Positions 1-6,544 of a DNA stretch of 11,192 bases are shown here, piece after piece (position 1 is the stretch's first letter; the number at the start of each line of letters is the position of its first letter). The stretch is from JANNSW01 sp031431235. Its GTDB lineage: Bacteria > Pseudomonadota > Alphaproteobacteria > Rhizobiales > Hyphomicrobiaceae. Both the position numbers and the translations under genes were made by a program. The notes beneath the pieces are model-generated. The model ran no database searches, had not been told where the DNA came from, and saw only the letters and a program-made list of their open reading frames with translations. The DNA lies in the NCBI GenBank assembly GCA_031431235.1, contig JANPDA010000147.1, forward strand, positions 1 through 11,192. Direction: 5' to 3'.

Positions 1-3
1 GGG

Positions 4-687
4 TCAGGGAGTGTTGCCCTGGCTCGGCTGCCAGTCCTTCGCGTTCAGTCCAATCGTCCCTTCCGCGAAGGAGCGGTGATCAATCTCGGGCATCTCCATC
101 GTGAAGGTGACAGGGACGGGCGGGTGTGACCAGAGCCGGTCGAGCACACCCAGGTCCTCGGGGATTGCCGTGCGCATGGTGATCCCGAACTCGTAGGAAC
201 CCTGCTCGTCGGCCACCTGCATCACTTTCTCGTCCCTGCGGGCGTAGAACAGGATGCTTTCCGTGACGCTGCTCTTGCCTGGCAAGGCGAGCGGCGCAAA
301 ATGGCGGAAGAGGCCACCGCGGGCGTTCGTCATGGTCCAGCGGCCGAACTCGGCCGAGTAGAAGAGTTTCGTCTCCTTGCGTCGCGGGTTGGTGACCGCG
401 AGCTCGAAGGCGAGCACGGCACCCGTGCGCGCACCCACATTGCTGATCGTCAGCGGGATCTCGAACACCTCGAAATTGCTGTTCTGGTAGGGCGACGAAT
501 ACTGGATCACGGCCGGCACGAACACGCGCAGATCCGGCCGGCGCAGCGAGGTCTCATAGACGCTATAGGCGGAGAACAGCAGCGCAAAGGCGGATACGAT
601 TGCCGTCACCCGTCCGCCCTCGCCATAGAGCGCCGCATTCTGGGCCGCATCGCCTGCCGCCGACCCGCGGCGTCTGAAGATTGCCAT
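4..687 (-). CDS. hypothetical protein with one N-terminal membrane segment
   Basis: I do not recognise the family. The 227-residue product begins with a basic stretch (MAIFRRRG). A hydrophobic segment at about residues 27-46 (VTAIVSAFALLFSAYSVYE) then looks like a single signal anchor. The remaining ~180 residues are rich in beta-strand-like sequence, including a 'PLTISNVGARTGAV' stretch reminiscent of immunoglobulin-like or DUF-type periplasmic domains. I infer an inner-membrane protein with a periplasmic C-terminal domain. The ATG at 687 is supported by a GGAGGGGAG purine tract at 697-705, with about 9 bases between its last GGAG and the start. The gene lies downstream of parE on the same strand, about 110 bases away, and could be co-transcribed with it. 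The stop codon is at 4-6, so the gene is complete. Existence as a gene is fairly sure; function is unknown. Confidence 0.75.
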   Translation of the reverse strand: MAIFRRRGSAAGDAAQNAALYGEGGRVTAIVSAFALLFSAYSVYETSLRRPDLRVFVPAVIQYSSPYQNSNFEVFEIPLTISNVGARTGAVLAFELAVTNPRRKETKLFYSAEFGRWTMTNARGGLFRHFAPLALPGKSSVTESILFYARRDEKVMQVADEQGSYEFGITMRTAIPEDLGVLDRLWSHPPVPVTFTMEMPEIDHRSFAEGTIGLNAKDWQPSQGNTP

Positions 688-693
688 GTGCCA

Positions 694-792
694 CTACTCC
701 CCTCCGTTGCTCCAGAAAGGAGTGAACCGGTCGAGCTGGGCGCGATGATGGCGAGCGGCTCGGATCGAGCGCCGAATGCGCTCGTTGGACAT
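694..792 (-). CDS. possible 32-residue basic small protein between parE and the membrane protein gene
   Basis: A short open frame starts with ATG five bases after the parE stop and ends with TAG seven bases before the start of the next gene. It encodes 32 residues, beginning MSNERIRRSIRAARHHRAQL, rich in Arg and His, with an aromatic tail (FTPFW). It fills the gap almost exactly. Its last codons contain the Shine-Dalgarno tract of the downstream gene, so translation could be coupled. No good Shine-Dalgarno is seen at normal spacing; the AAGGAG inside the parE 3' end is about 17 bases away. It could equally be a leader or a chance frame. I recognise no family. Confidence 0.3.
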   Translation of the reverse strand: MSNERIRRSIRAARHHRAQLDRFTPFWSNGGE

Positions 793-797
793 CGCGT

Positions 798-2813
798 CTA
801 AACGTCGAGCTCCTTGGCGAACTCGGCGTGGGCCTGGATGAAGCGGAAGCGCGCCTCGGGCTTGGATCCCATCAGGTCGTTGACGGCTGAGAGCGTGACC
901 GCCTTGTCGTCCTCGCGCACCTCGACCCGGAGCAGGCGCCGCAGGCCCGGCGCCATGGTCGTCTCTTTCAACTCGCTCGCGTTCATCTCGCCCAGGCCCT
1001 TGAAGCGCTGCACGTCGACCTTCTTGCCCTTGAACTCGGTCTCGACCAGGCGCGCACGGTGGGCATCGTCCTTGGCGTAGGCGTGATGGGCGCCGGCTTT
1101 GATCTTGTAGAGCGGGGGCACGGCCAGGAACAGGTGCCCCTCGTCGATCAATTTCGGCATCTCCTGGTAGAAGAAGGTGATGAGGAGGGAGGCGATGTGG
1201 GCGCCGTCGACGTCGGCGTCCGTCATGATGATCACCCGGTCGTAGCGCAGATCCTCGACCCGGTAGGCCGAGCCGGTACCACAGCCGAGCGCCTGGATCA
1301 GGTCGCCGATCAGCTGGTTCTGCGAGAGCTTCTGGGTGGACGCATTGGCGACGTTGAGAATCTTGCCGCGCAACGGCAGCACCGCCTGGAGCTGGCGGTC
1401 GCGGGCGCTTTTCGCCGAGCCGCCGGCCGAATCGCCCTCCACGATGAAGATCTCGTTATGATCCTCACGCCCAAGGGTGCAATCGGCGAGCTTGCCGGGC
1501 AGCCGCAGGCGCTTGGCGTTGGAGCGGCGGTCGAGCTCCTTCTGCTGGCGCCGCTTCAGGCGCTCATCCGCCCGCTCGATCACCCAGCCGAGCAACTGAC
1601 TGGCTTGCGCCGGGCTCTCGGCGAGCCAATGGTCGAAGGCGTCCTTGACCGCCTGATCGACGATCCGGGTCGCTTCCTGGGTGGCGAGCTTGTCCTTGGT
1701 CTGGCCCTGGAACTCGGGCTCGCGGATGAACACGGACAGCATGCCGGCGAGTGAGCCGAAAATGTCGTCGGGCGTGATCTGCGCGGCCTTCTTGTTGCTG
1801 GCGAGCTCGCCATAGGCCTTGAGGCTCTTGGCCAGCGCGCTCCTCAAGCCATTCTCGTGGGTGCCGCCGTCCGGGGTGGGAATGGTGTTGCAATAGGACG
1901 ACAGGAACCCATCGTCGTCGGCGATCCAACAAATCGCCCACTCGACCGAGCCGTGGCCGCCATCGCGCTCGATTTTGCCCGCGAACACCTCCTTGGTGAC
2001 CAGAGTATTGCCTTCGATGCGCGAGAGCAGGAAGTCTTTCAGCCCACCGGGGAAATGGAACACGGCCTCGGCCGGCGTGTCGTCGCCTGCTTTCAACAGC
2101 TCTGGCGCGCAGAACCAGCGGATCTCGACACCGCCGAACAGATAGGCCTTCGAGCGTGCCATCTTCAAGAGCCGCGACGGCTTCCAGGCGGCCTCCTTGC
2201 CGAAAATCTCCGGGTCGGGATGGAAGCGGACCCGGGTTCCGCGCCGGTTCTGGACCGCGCCTTGCTCCTCGAGCTTGGAGGTCGGCTTGCCGCGCGAATA
2301 GGTCTGGCGGTAGAGCCGCTTCTCGCGCGCGACCTCGATCTCCAGGCTGTCGGAGAGCGCGTTGACGACCGAGACGCCGACACCGTGCAGGCCGCCCGAC
2401 GTATTGTAGACCTTGCTGTCGAATTTGCCGCCCGAGTGCAACATGGTCATGATGACCTCGAGGGCGGACTTGGTCTTGTATTTCGGGTGCGCGTCGACTG
2501 GAATGCCGCGACCATTGTCGGTCACGCAGAGATAGCCGCTCGCCTCCACCCGGACCTCGATATAGGTCGCGTGGCCCGCCACCGCCTCGTCCATGGAGTT
2601 GTCGATCACCTCGGCAAAGAGATGGTGCATCGCCTTCTCGTCGGTGCCGCCGATGTACATGCCGGGCCGGCGCCGGACTGGCTCGAGGCCTTCCAGCACT
2701 TCGATGTCGGCGGCCGTGTAGCTGGCTTCCGCCGTCTGGGGCTCGTCTCTCTTTTTGCCCTTGCCGGAGAAAACGCTCTCGACGCGCGCGAACAGATCGC
2801 GAGGTGAGGCCAT
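798..2813 (-). CDS. parE: DNA topoisomerase IV subunit B (ParE)
   Basis: This is the ATPase subunit of topoisomerase IV, which with ParC decatenates and relaxes daughter chromosomes in the cytoplasm. The 671-residue product shows the full type IIA B-subunit layout. GHKL ATPase motifs appear as EVIDNSMDEA (about 68-77), DNGRGIP (99-105) and GGLHGVG (140-146). The transducer carries the QTKDKL loop at 371-376, whose lysine contacts ATP. The TOPRIM domain has EGDSAGGSAK at about 459-468, PLRGKILN at 480-487 and the metal-binding DADVDG at 532-537. The length is typical of ParE and clearly shorter than ~800-residue GyrB. The opening 'DIEVLEGLEPVRRRPGMYIG' is of the kind usual in alphaproteobacterial ParE. 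The ATG at 2813 has a GGAGG 10 bases upstream. No parC is in the window, as is common when the two genes are unlinked. Confidence 0.96.
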   Translation of the reverse strand: MASPRDLFARVESVFSGKGKKRDEPQTAEASYTAADIEVLEGLEPVRRRPGMYIGGTDEKAMHHLFAEVIDNSMDEAVAGHATYIEVRVEASGYLCVTDNGRGIPVDAHPKYKTKSALEVIMTMLHSGGKFDSKVYNTSGGLHGVGVSVVNALSDSLEIEVAREKRLYRQTYSRGKPTSKLEEQGAVQNRRGTRVRFHPDPEIFGKEAAWKPSRLLKMARSKAYLFGGVEIRWFCAPELLKAGDDTPAEAVFHFPGGLKDFLLSRIEGNTLVTKEVFAGKIERDGGHGSVEWAICWIADDDGFLSSYCNTIPTPDGGTHENGLRSALAKSLKAYGELASNKKAAQITPDDIFGSLAGMLSVFIREPEFQGQTKDKLATQEATRIVDQAVKDAFDHWLAESPAQASQLLGWVIERADERLKRRQQKELDRRSNAKRLRLPGKLADCTLGREDHNEIFIVEGDSAGGSAKSARDRQLQAVLPLRGKILNVANASTQKLSQNQLIGDLIQALGCGTGSAYRVEDLRYDRVIIMTDADVDGAHIASLLITFFYQEMPKLIDEGHLFLAVPPLYKIKAGAHHAYAKDDAHRARLVETEFKGKKVDVQRFKGLGEMNASELKETTMAPGLRRLLRVEVREDDKAVTLSAVNDLMGSKPEARFRFIQAHAEFAKELDV

Positions 2814-2934
2814 CGGTTCAAGTCCTCCGTCACCGGGTCACGGACCATCGGGCGTGCGGCCACGGCGGCACTCGCGAATCCCCTGCTCATGATTGCAGAG
2901 CTAGGTCGCATGGGAACTGGGCGGAGGCAAGGGC

Positions 2935-2968
2935 GGCCGGGCGGGGCGGTGGACGGGCCTGCCCGGCC
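2935..2968 (-). terminator. GC-rich hairpin after the DUF1989 remnant
   Basis: Perfect 8-base arms GGCCGGGC (2935-2942) and GCCCGGCC (2961-2968) are present. The stem can extend inward by one G-U and two G-C pairs, leaving a loop of about 12 bases. On the minus strand it begins 13 bases after the TGA of the broken DUF1989 gene, where a terminator would be expected. There is no T-run after it, so intrinsic termination is doubtful. It may be a relic terminator or a 3' stabilising structure. It also lies in the leader region upstream of parE. Confidence 0.35.
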
Positions 2969-2981
2969 AGAGCCACTGTCA

Positions 2982-3345
2982 TCAGTCGGGTCGGGGCCGT
3001 GCTGCGAAATGCACCGGCCACAACAGCCGATTCTCGCCGTTGATGGGCGTGACGTCCAAGGGGCAGGCCGAGAACATTACGAGAATATGAATCAGAGTAC
3101 GGAGCACTTCATGGTCGGCTGGCCGGCGGTCGCGGCTCGATCCGGTCGGGGTCGCTGACGGGGATGATCATCCACAGGTTCACGGGGTCGGGCACCAGCG
3201 CAACTTCAGTGCTGGCTTCGAGCAGCGCCTCGAGGACGTTGTCCCAGCACGAGCGGTGGCCTGGCGCGCAACCAAAGTTCTGGCAGAGCCCGTGGGCGCA
3301 TTCTGCAACCCAGCCATCCGTTGGCAGTCCGGCCCAACTCTGCTT
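2982..3345 (-). pseudogene. C-terminal remnant of a DUF1989 / urea-carboxylase-associated family protein, frameshifted and 5'-truncated
   Basis: On the minus strand one frame reads HRSCWDNVLEALLEAS, then PDPVNLWMIIPVSDPDRIEP, and stops at 3109-3111. A second frame, shifted by one base, takes over at about 3110-3125 with ADHEVLRTLIHILVMFSACP, then LDVTPINGEN, and ends with TGA at 2982-2984. Together these follow the C-terminal half of DUF1989 proteins in order: an H-x-S-C...NL.EAL block, PDP.N.FMN.PV, a P-G-D-Y-V-E-L-R-like block, then SACPQD.TPING. The family is known from urea carboxylase and urea amidolyase gene neighbourhoods. Family signature seems to begin near 3300-3345, close to where the plus-strand M24 gene starts. 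The N-terminal half, expected further up the minus strand, is absent. I infer a decayed gene cut by rearrangement, though a single sequencing indel could explain the internal frameshift. The missing 5' half argues against a purely technical cause. Confidence 0.72.
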
Positions 3346-3350
3346 AGCAT
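3321..3350 (+). promoter_or_regulatory. candidate sigma-70 promoter for the M24 operon
   Basis: A TTGGCA element (3321-3326) and a TAGCAT element (3345-3350) are separated by 18 bases. The start of transcription would fall near 3357, giving a leader of about 30 bases before the preferred ATG at 3388. This agrees with rejecting more upstream start codons. The elements overlap the 5' edge of the antisense DUF1989 remnant. The prediction rests on hexamer similarity only. Confidence 0.35.
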
Positions 3351-3387
3351 GGCGAGGCGGAGGATGATCGATCGCATGGAGGCGGCA

Positions 3388-4596
3388 ATGCTCGGCAGCG
3401 GAGCGCTTGGAACGTTCTTTCCCAAGGCGGAGTACGAGGCGCGCTGGAAGCGCGTGCATGCCGAGCTGAAGAAGCGTGGCTACGAGGCCGCCGTCGTGTT
3501 CGGACGCTCCGGAGGCACCAATGATCGCTGCGGCGATGTGCTCTACCTCACCAACTTCTTCTCCACCGCCTCCGGCCAGGGTTATGATTCCAAGCTGTTC
3601 GAGGGGCGCTCCTTCAACTCCGTGCTGCTGCAGCTGGGGCAGACACCGGAGCTCCATGCCGACGAGCCGGGCCTCAGGACCGAGATCCTCGCGACCGACC
3701 GGGTGGTTTCCTCCGACCGGCCCTTCGTCGACATTGCCGAAGCGGTGAAGGCCCGGAAGATCAAGGGCAAGATCGCTCTCGTCGGCAGCGATGTCGTGCC
3801 GATCAAGTACTGGCAGCAGATGCAGAAGGTCGCTCCCGACCTCGAATGGGAGGTCGAGGACGACCTCGTCCTCGAGTGCCGCCTGATCAAGAGCCCGCTC
3901 GAGCAGGAGGCGTTGCGGATCGGAGGAGCGACGGCCGCACGCGGTCTGACCCGCATGATGGAAGCCCTCATCCAGGGGCGCAGCGAGGCGGAGGCTGCCT
4001 CCGAGGCGGCCAAGGAGATCGTGCGCTCGGGTGGCGCGATCCACATGCTCCCCGCCTGCTTCGGCCGCCACATCGAGAAGTTCGTGCAGAACCCGATCAC
4101 CGGCTATACCCACTCGGCGCCTGTCCGGGGCGATCTCGTCCGCGGCTGGGTCTACGGGCCGATGTTCGAGGGCTATTACCTCGATCCCGGCCGCACCGCA
4201 GTCTGCGGCAACAAGCCGAGCCCAGAGAAAAAGGAGCTGGTCGAGACCGGCGCGCGGATCGTGGAAGCGATCATCGAGCAGATCAAGCCGGGCATCAAGG
4301 TCAAGGAGGTGGCGCTGCACGGCCGTCGCCTCTGCACCCAGTACGGGGCCGCATCGAACCAGATGGCCGAGAAGTGGCCGCATTTCGGGCACGGCATCGG
4401 GCTCTTTTTCGAGAAGCCCTACATCGGGCCCGACATGTGCGAGGACAGCGACGTCTTCCTGGAGGGCATGGCGCTCGGGGTCGAGGCCTTCTTTGGCCTC
4501 GACGGTGTCGGAGCGGCCGGCTTCGAGCAGAATGTGCTGGTGACGGCAAAGGGCACCGAGGTCATCACCAGGACGCCGATGATCTTCTGGGATTGA
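3388..4596 (+). CDS. M24 family (creatinase/prolidase-fold) hydrolase, first gene of the operon
   Basis: This product of about 402 residues has the two-domain layout of creatinase, Xaa-Pro peptidase and ectoine hydrolase proteins: an N-terminal creatinase_N domain (about 1-170) and a C-terminal pita-bread M24 domain. In M24 terms it keeps the second Asp (YYLDPGRT, D266), the His of FGHGIG (H335), Glu of GVEAF (E366), Glu of FEQNVLVT (E380) and a substrate-side His in GYTHSAP (H242). The first metal Asp of the usual GDLVxxDxG motif is Trp (GDLVRGWVYG, W254), which argues against a normal dinuclear metallopeptidase. Creatinase is a family member known to work without metal. ATG 3388 is preferred because GGAGG lies five bases upstream. 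ATG 3376 (four residues longer) is possible, while a start at 3256 would run through the promoter and remnant. It is clearly divergent from the two later M24 genes. The substrate is unknown; peptide, creatine-like and ectoine-like compounds are options. Confidence 0.87.
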   Translation: MLGSGALGTFFPKAEYEARWKRVHAELKKRGYEAAVVFGRSGGTNDRCGDVLYLTNFFSTASGQGYDSKLFEGRSFNSVLLQLGQTPELHADEPGLRTEILATDRVVSSDRPFVDIAEAVKARKIKGKIALVGSDVVPIKYWQQMQKVAPDLEWEVEDDLVLECRLIKSPLEQEALRIGGATAARGLTRMMEALIQGRSEAEAASEAAKEIVRSGGAIHMLPACFGRHIEKFVQNPITGYTHSAPVRGDLVRGWVYGPMFEGYYLDPGRTAVCGNKPSPEKKELVETGARIVEAIIEQIKPGIKVKEVALHGRRLCTQYGAASNQMAEKWPHFGHGIGLFFEKPYIGPDMCEDSDVFLEGMALGVEAFFGLDGVGAAGFEQNVLVTAKGTEVITRTPMIFWD

Positions 4597-4641
4597 GGGC
4601 GAGGCCAGCGCGTCTGCCGATCGAGGAAGGAATTCGGGTCT

Positions 4642-5826
4642 GTGAGCGACACGGCCGACATCGTCATCATCGGCGGCGGGATCATGGGGTCGGCCACGGC
4701 CTACTTCCTCGCAGCCGCAACGACAGGCCGCCTGCGCATCGTCGTGCTCGAGCCGGATCCGACCTACGCCAAGGCCTCGACCCCCAAGGCAACGGGGGTG
4801 GTCCGCCACCAGTGGGGCCTGCCCGAGAACATCCAGATGAGCCTGTTCGGCAGCGCCTTCTTCCGGCAGGCGCCGGAGCTGCTCGAGGTCGACGGCCAGC
4901 GCGCCGATCTCGGGTTCGGCGAGCGTGGCTATGTCTGGCTGGTGACGCCGGAAATCCTGCCGATGGTTGCGGCGATGCACGAGGTTCAGCTCGCGAACGG
5001 CGCGGATGTGACGTTCGTTCCCTCCGATCGTCTTGGAGCGCGTCTGCCGCGCTACCGGACTGACAGTCTGGCTGGTGCGTTCTTCGGTGGCAGCGGAGCA
5101 GGCTGGCTCGATCCCTGGGGCCTGCTGCAGGCGTTCCGGCGCAAGGCAAGCGCGCTCGGTGTCGCGTACGTCCAGGACAGCGCGATCGGGCTCGCCCACA
5201 GGGGGCGGCGCATCGAGGCCGTGATCACGGCGGGCGGCAGGCGGATCGCGGCCGGCCACGTAGTCAACTGCGCGGGCGCACTCGGAGCCGCGAGCGTCTG
5301 TGCGATGGCAGGGCTCGCCTTGCCCGTCGAGCCGCGCAAACGCTCGGTCTATCTGGCCGACTGCCGTGAGGACGTGCGGGATTTCCCGATGACGGTCCAT
5401 CCCTCGAACGGCGTCTGGTTCCGTCCCGAGGGCAAGAGCCTGCTGTGCGGGGTCGCGCCTGCTGCCGACAACGATCCCGCGACCGAGGACGATACCGTCG
5501 ACTATGAGCTCTTCGAGGACGTGGTCTGGCCGACCATGGCGGCGCTGGTGCCGGCGTTCGAGGCGTTGAAAATCAGCCGCGCCTATGCCGGCCACTACGA
5601 CTTCAATACGCTCGATGAGAATGCGATCCTGGGCACCCCTGCAACTCACGACAACTTCCTGATCGCGACCGGATTCTCGGGCCACGGCATCATGCAGTCG
5701 CCGGCGACCGGCCGTGCCATCACCGAGTTGATCCTGGACGGTCGCTACGTCTCGCTCGATCTCTCGCGTTTCGGCTATGATCGGATCACCCGCAACGAGC
5801 CCCTGTCCGAGCCTGCCTGTTTCTGA
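4642..5826 (+). CDS. FAD-dependent oxidoreductase, DAO family (FOXRED1/sarcosine oxidase-like)
   Basis: The 394-residue flavoprotein opens with a dinucleotide-binding motif (DIVIIGGGIMGSATAYFL, about 6-23). It ends with the DAO-family FAD-closing segment GFSGHGIMQSPATGRAITEL at about 344-363, followed by LDLSRFGYDRI. The GHYDFNTLDENAILG stretch and the 'TGFSGHG' end resemble FOXRED1-type and SoxB/glycine oxidase-type enzymes, which oxidise secondary or primary amines such as N-methyl amino acids using oxygen or an electron carrier. It probably acts in the cytoplasm, since no signal peptide is seen. It starts with GTG at 4642, 45 bases after the M24 gene, with GGAAGG about 11 bases upstream. 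Sitting directly after a creatinase-fold hydrolase, it recalls the creatinase-then-sarcosine-oxidase order of creatine breakdown. That parallel is inference; the true substrate cannot be read from the sequence. Confidence 0.87.
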   Translation: MSDTADIVIIGGGIMGSATAYFLAAATTGRLRIVVLEPDPTYAKASTPKATGVVRHQWGLPENIQMSLFGSAFFRQAPELLEVDGQRADLGFGERGYVWLVTPEILPMVAAMHEVQLANGADVTFVPSDRLGARLPRYRTDSLAGAFFGGSGAGWLDPWGLLQAFRRKASALGVAYVQDSAIGLAHRGRRIEAVITAGGRRIAAGHVVNCAGALGAASVCAMAGLALPVEPRKRSVYLADCREDVRDFPMTVHPSNGVWFRPEGKSLLCGVAPAADNDPATEDDTVDYELFEDVVWPTMAALVPAFEALKISRAYAGHYDFNTLDENAILGTPATHDNFLIATGFSGHGIMQSPATGRAITELILDGRYVSLDLSRFGYDRITRNEPLSEPACF

Positions 5827-5836
5827 GGAACCCCCA

Positions 5837-6502
5837 ATGGCCCTGTCGATCAGGCCCAATGCCGAGCCCTTCCTGAGCGCAGCCGAGATCGCCCACTGGC
5901 GCGATGTTCCTGCCTCGATCATCGGCGACGAGTTGAACCGGACCTCGGTCATGGACGGTGGCATGCAGCCGCTGGGCGAGGGGCGTAGCTTTGCGGGGCT
6001 TGCCCTGACGGTCGACTGCATGGCGGGCGACAACAGCGCGCTCCACTACGCGCTCTCCTCGCTGGCGCCAGGACAGGTCATCGTCGCCGACGGTCACCGG
6101 CATATCGACACGGCGCTCTGGGGCTCGATCATGCACACTTGCGCGAAAGCGCGCGGGGCGGCGGCCGTGGTGATCGACGGCGCCATGCGCGACCGCGCCG
6201 AGGTGGTGGCGTCGGGCCTGCCGGCCTATGTCCGCGGCGTCTGCCCGCGCGGACCCCACAAGCACTGGGGCGGGTCGATCAACGGGCCAATCCAATGTGG
6301 TGGCGTGCCGATTGCCCCGGGCGATCTGATCGTCGGCGATGCCGATGGCGTTGCGGTCGTTCGGCCCGATCAGATCGCGGGCCTGCTGGAGCGTTGCAGG
6401 AGGCGGGTCGAGAGGGAGAAGTCGATCCTTGCCGAGGTCGCCATAGGCAAGACCACGGTCGAGGTGCTCGGATTGCCGCCGCCGGAGCGGATCGGTACGT
6501 AG
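5837..6502 (+). CDS. RraA-like aldolase/decarboxylase family protein
   Basis: This 221-residue protein belongs to the RraA / HMG-CHA aldolase (dimethylmenaquinone methyltransferase-like) family. Seen in the sequence are the LWGSIMHTCAKARGAAAVVI stretch (about 94-113) and the hallmark DGAMRD at 114-119, whose Arg-Asp pair corresponds to the catalytic Arg and metal-side Asp of class II pyruvate aldolases. GDLIVGDADGVAVV follows at about 162-175. The family cleaves 4-hydroxy-4-methyl-2-oxoglutarate-type oxo-acids or decarboxylates oxaloacetate; other members only bind RNase E. With the Arg-Asp pair intact and a catabolic setting, an enzyme is more likely than an RNase inhibitor. ATG 5837 follows GAGGAA by about 7 bases and lies 10 bases after the oxidoreductase stop. 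Upstream in-frame codons back to 5777 overlap the oxidoreductase and lack a ribosome site. Family is sure, reaction open. Confidence 0.88.
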   Translation: MALSIRPNAEPFLSAAEIAHWRDVPASIIGDELNRTSVMDGGMQPLGEGRSFAGLALTVDCMAGDNSALHYALSSLAPGQVIVADGHRHIDTALWGSIMHTCAKARGAAAVVIDGAMRDRAEVVASGLPAYVRGVCPRGPHKHWGGSINGPIQCGGVPIAPGDLIVGDADGVAVVRPDQIAGLLERCRRRVEREKSILAEVAIGKTTVEVLGLPPPERIGT

Positions 6503-6544
6503 AGCGTCGGCATTGGTAGGGACATGCCAGGGAGGCAGAACGTC

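Noticed and set aside
301..2807. Plus-strand open frames opposite the membrane protein gene and parE
   Set aside because: They mirror codon bias of well-supported minus-strand genes and show no domain sequence.
3256..3387. Longer N-terminus for the first M24 protein
   Set aside because: The added residues do not look like the family, overlap the candidate promoter and the antisense DUF1989 remnant, and no ribosome site supports 3256.
3388..4596. Naming the first M24 gene as true creatinase or ectoine hydrolase DoeA
   Set aside because: The fold and residue pattern fit, but substrate-specific residues cannot be judged by eye and no diagnostic partners (such as doeB or creatininase) lie in the window.
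3109..6033. Very long open frame on the minus strand (over 900 codons)
   Set aside because: It is antisense to the M24, oxidoreductase and RraA genes, which carry clear family motifs. Such long antisense frames are common in GC-rich genes. Only its last ~75 codons (below about 3345) match a real family, the DUF1989 remnant.
5837..6502. Naming the RraA-like gene as the RNase E inhibitor rraA
   Set aside because: The catalytic Arg-Asp pair of the aldolase branch is present and the context is metabolic, so the regulator name would mislead.
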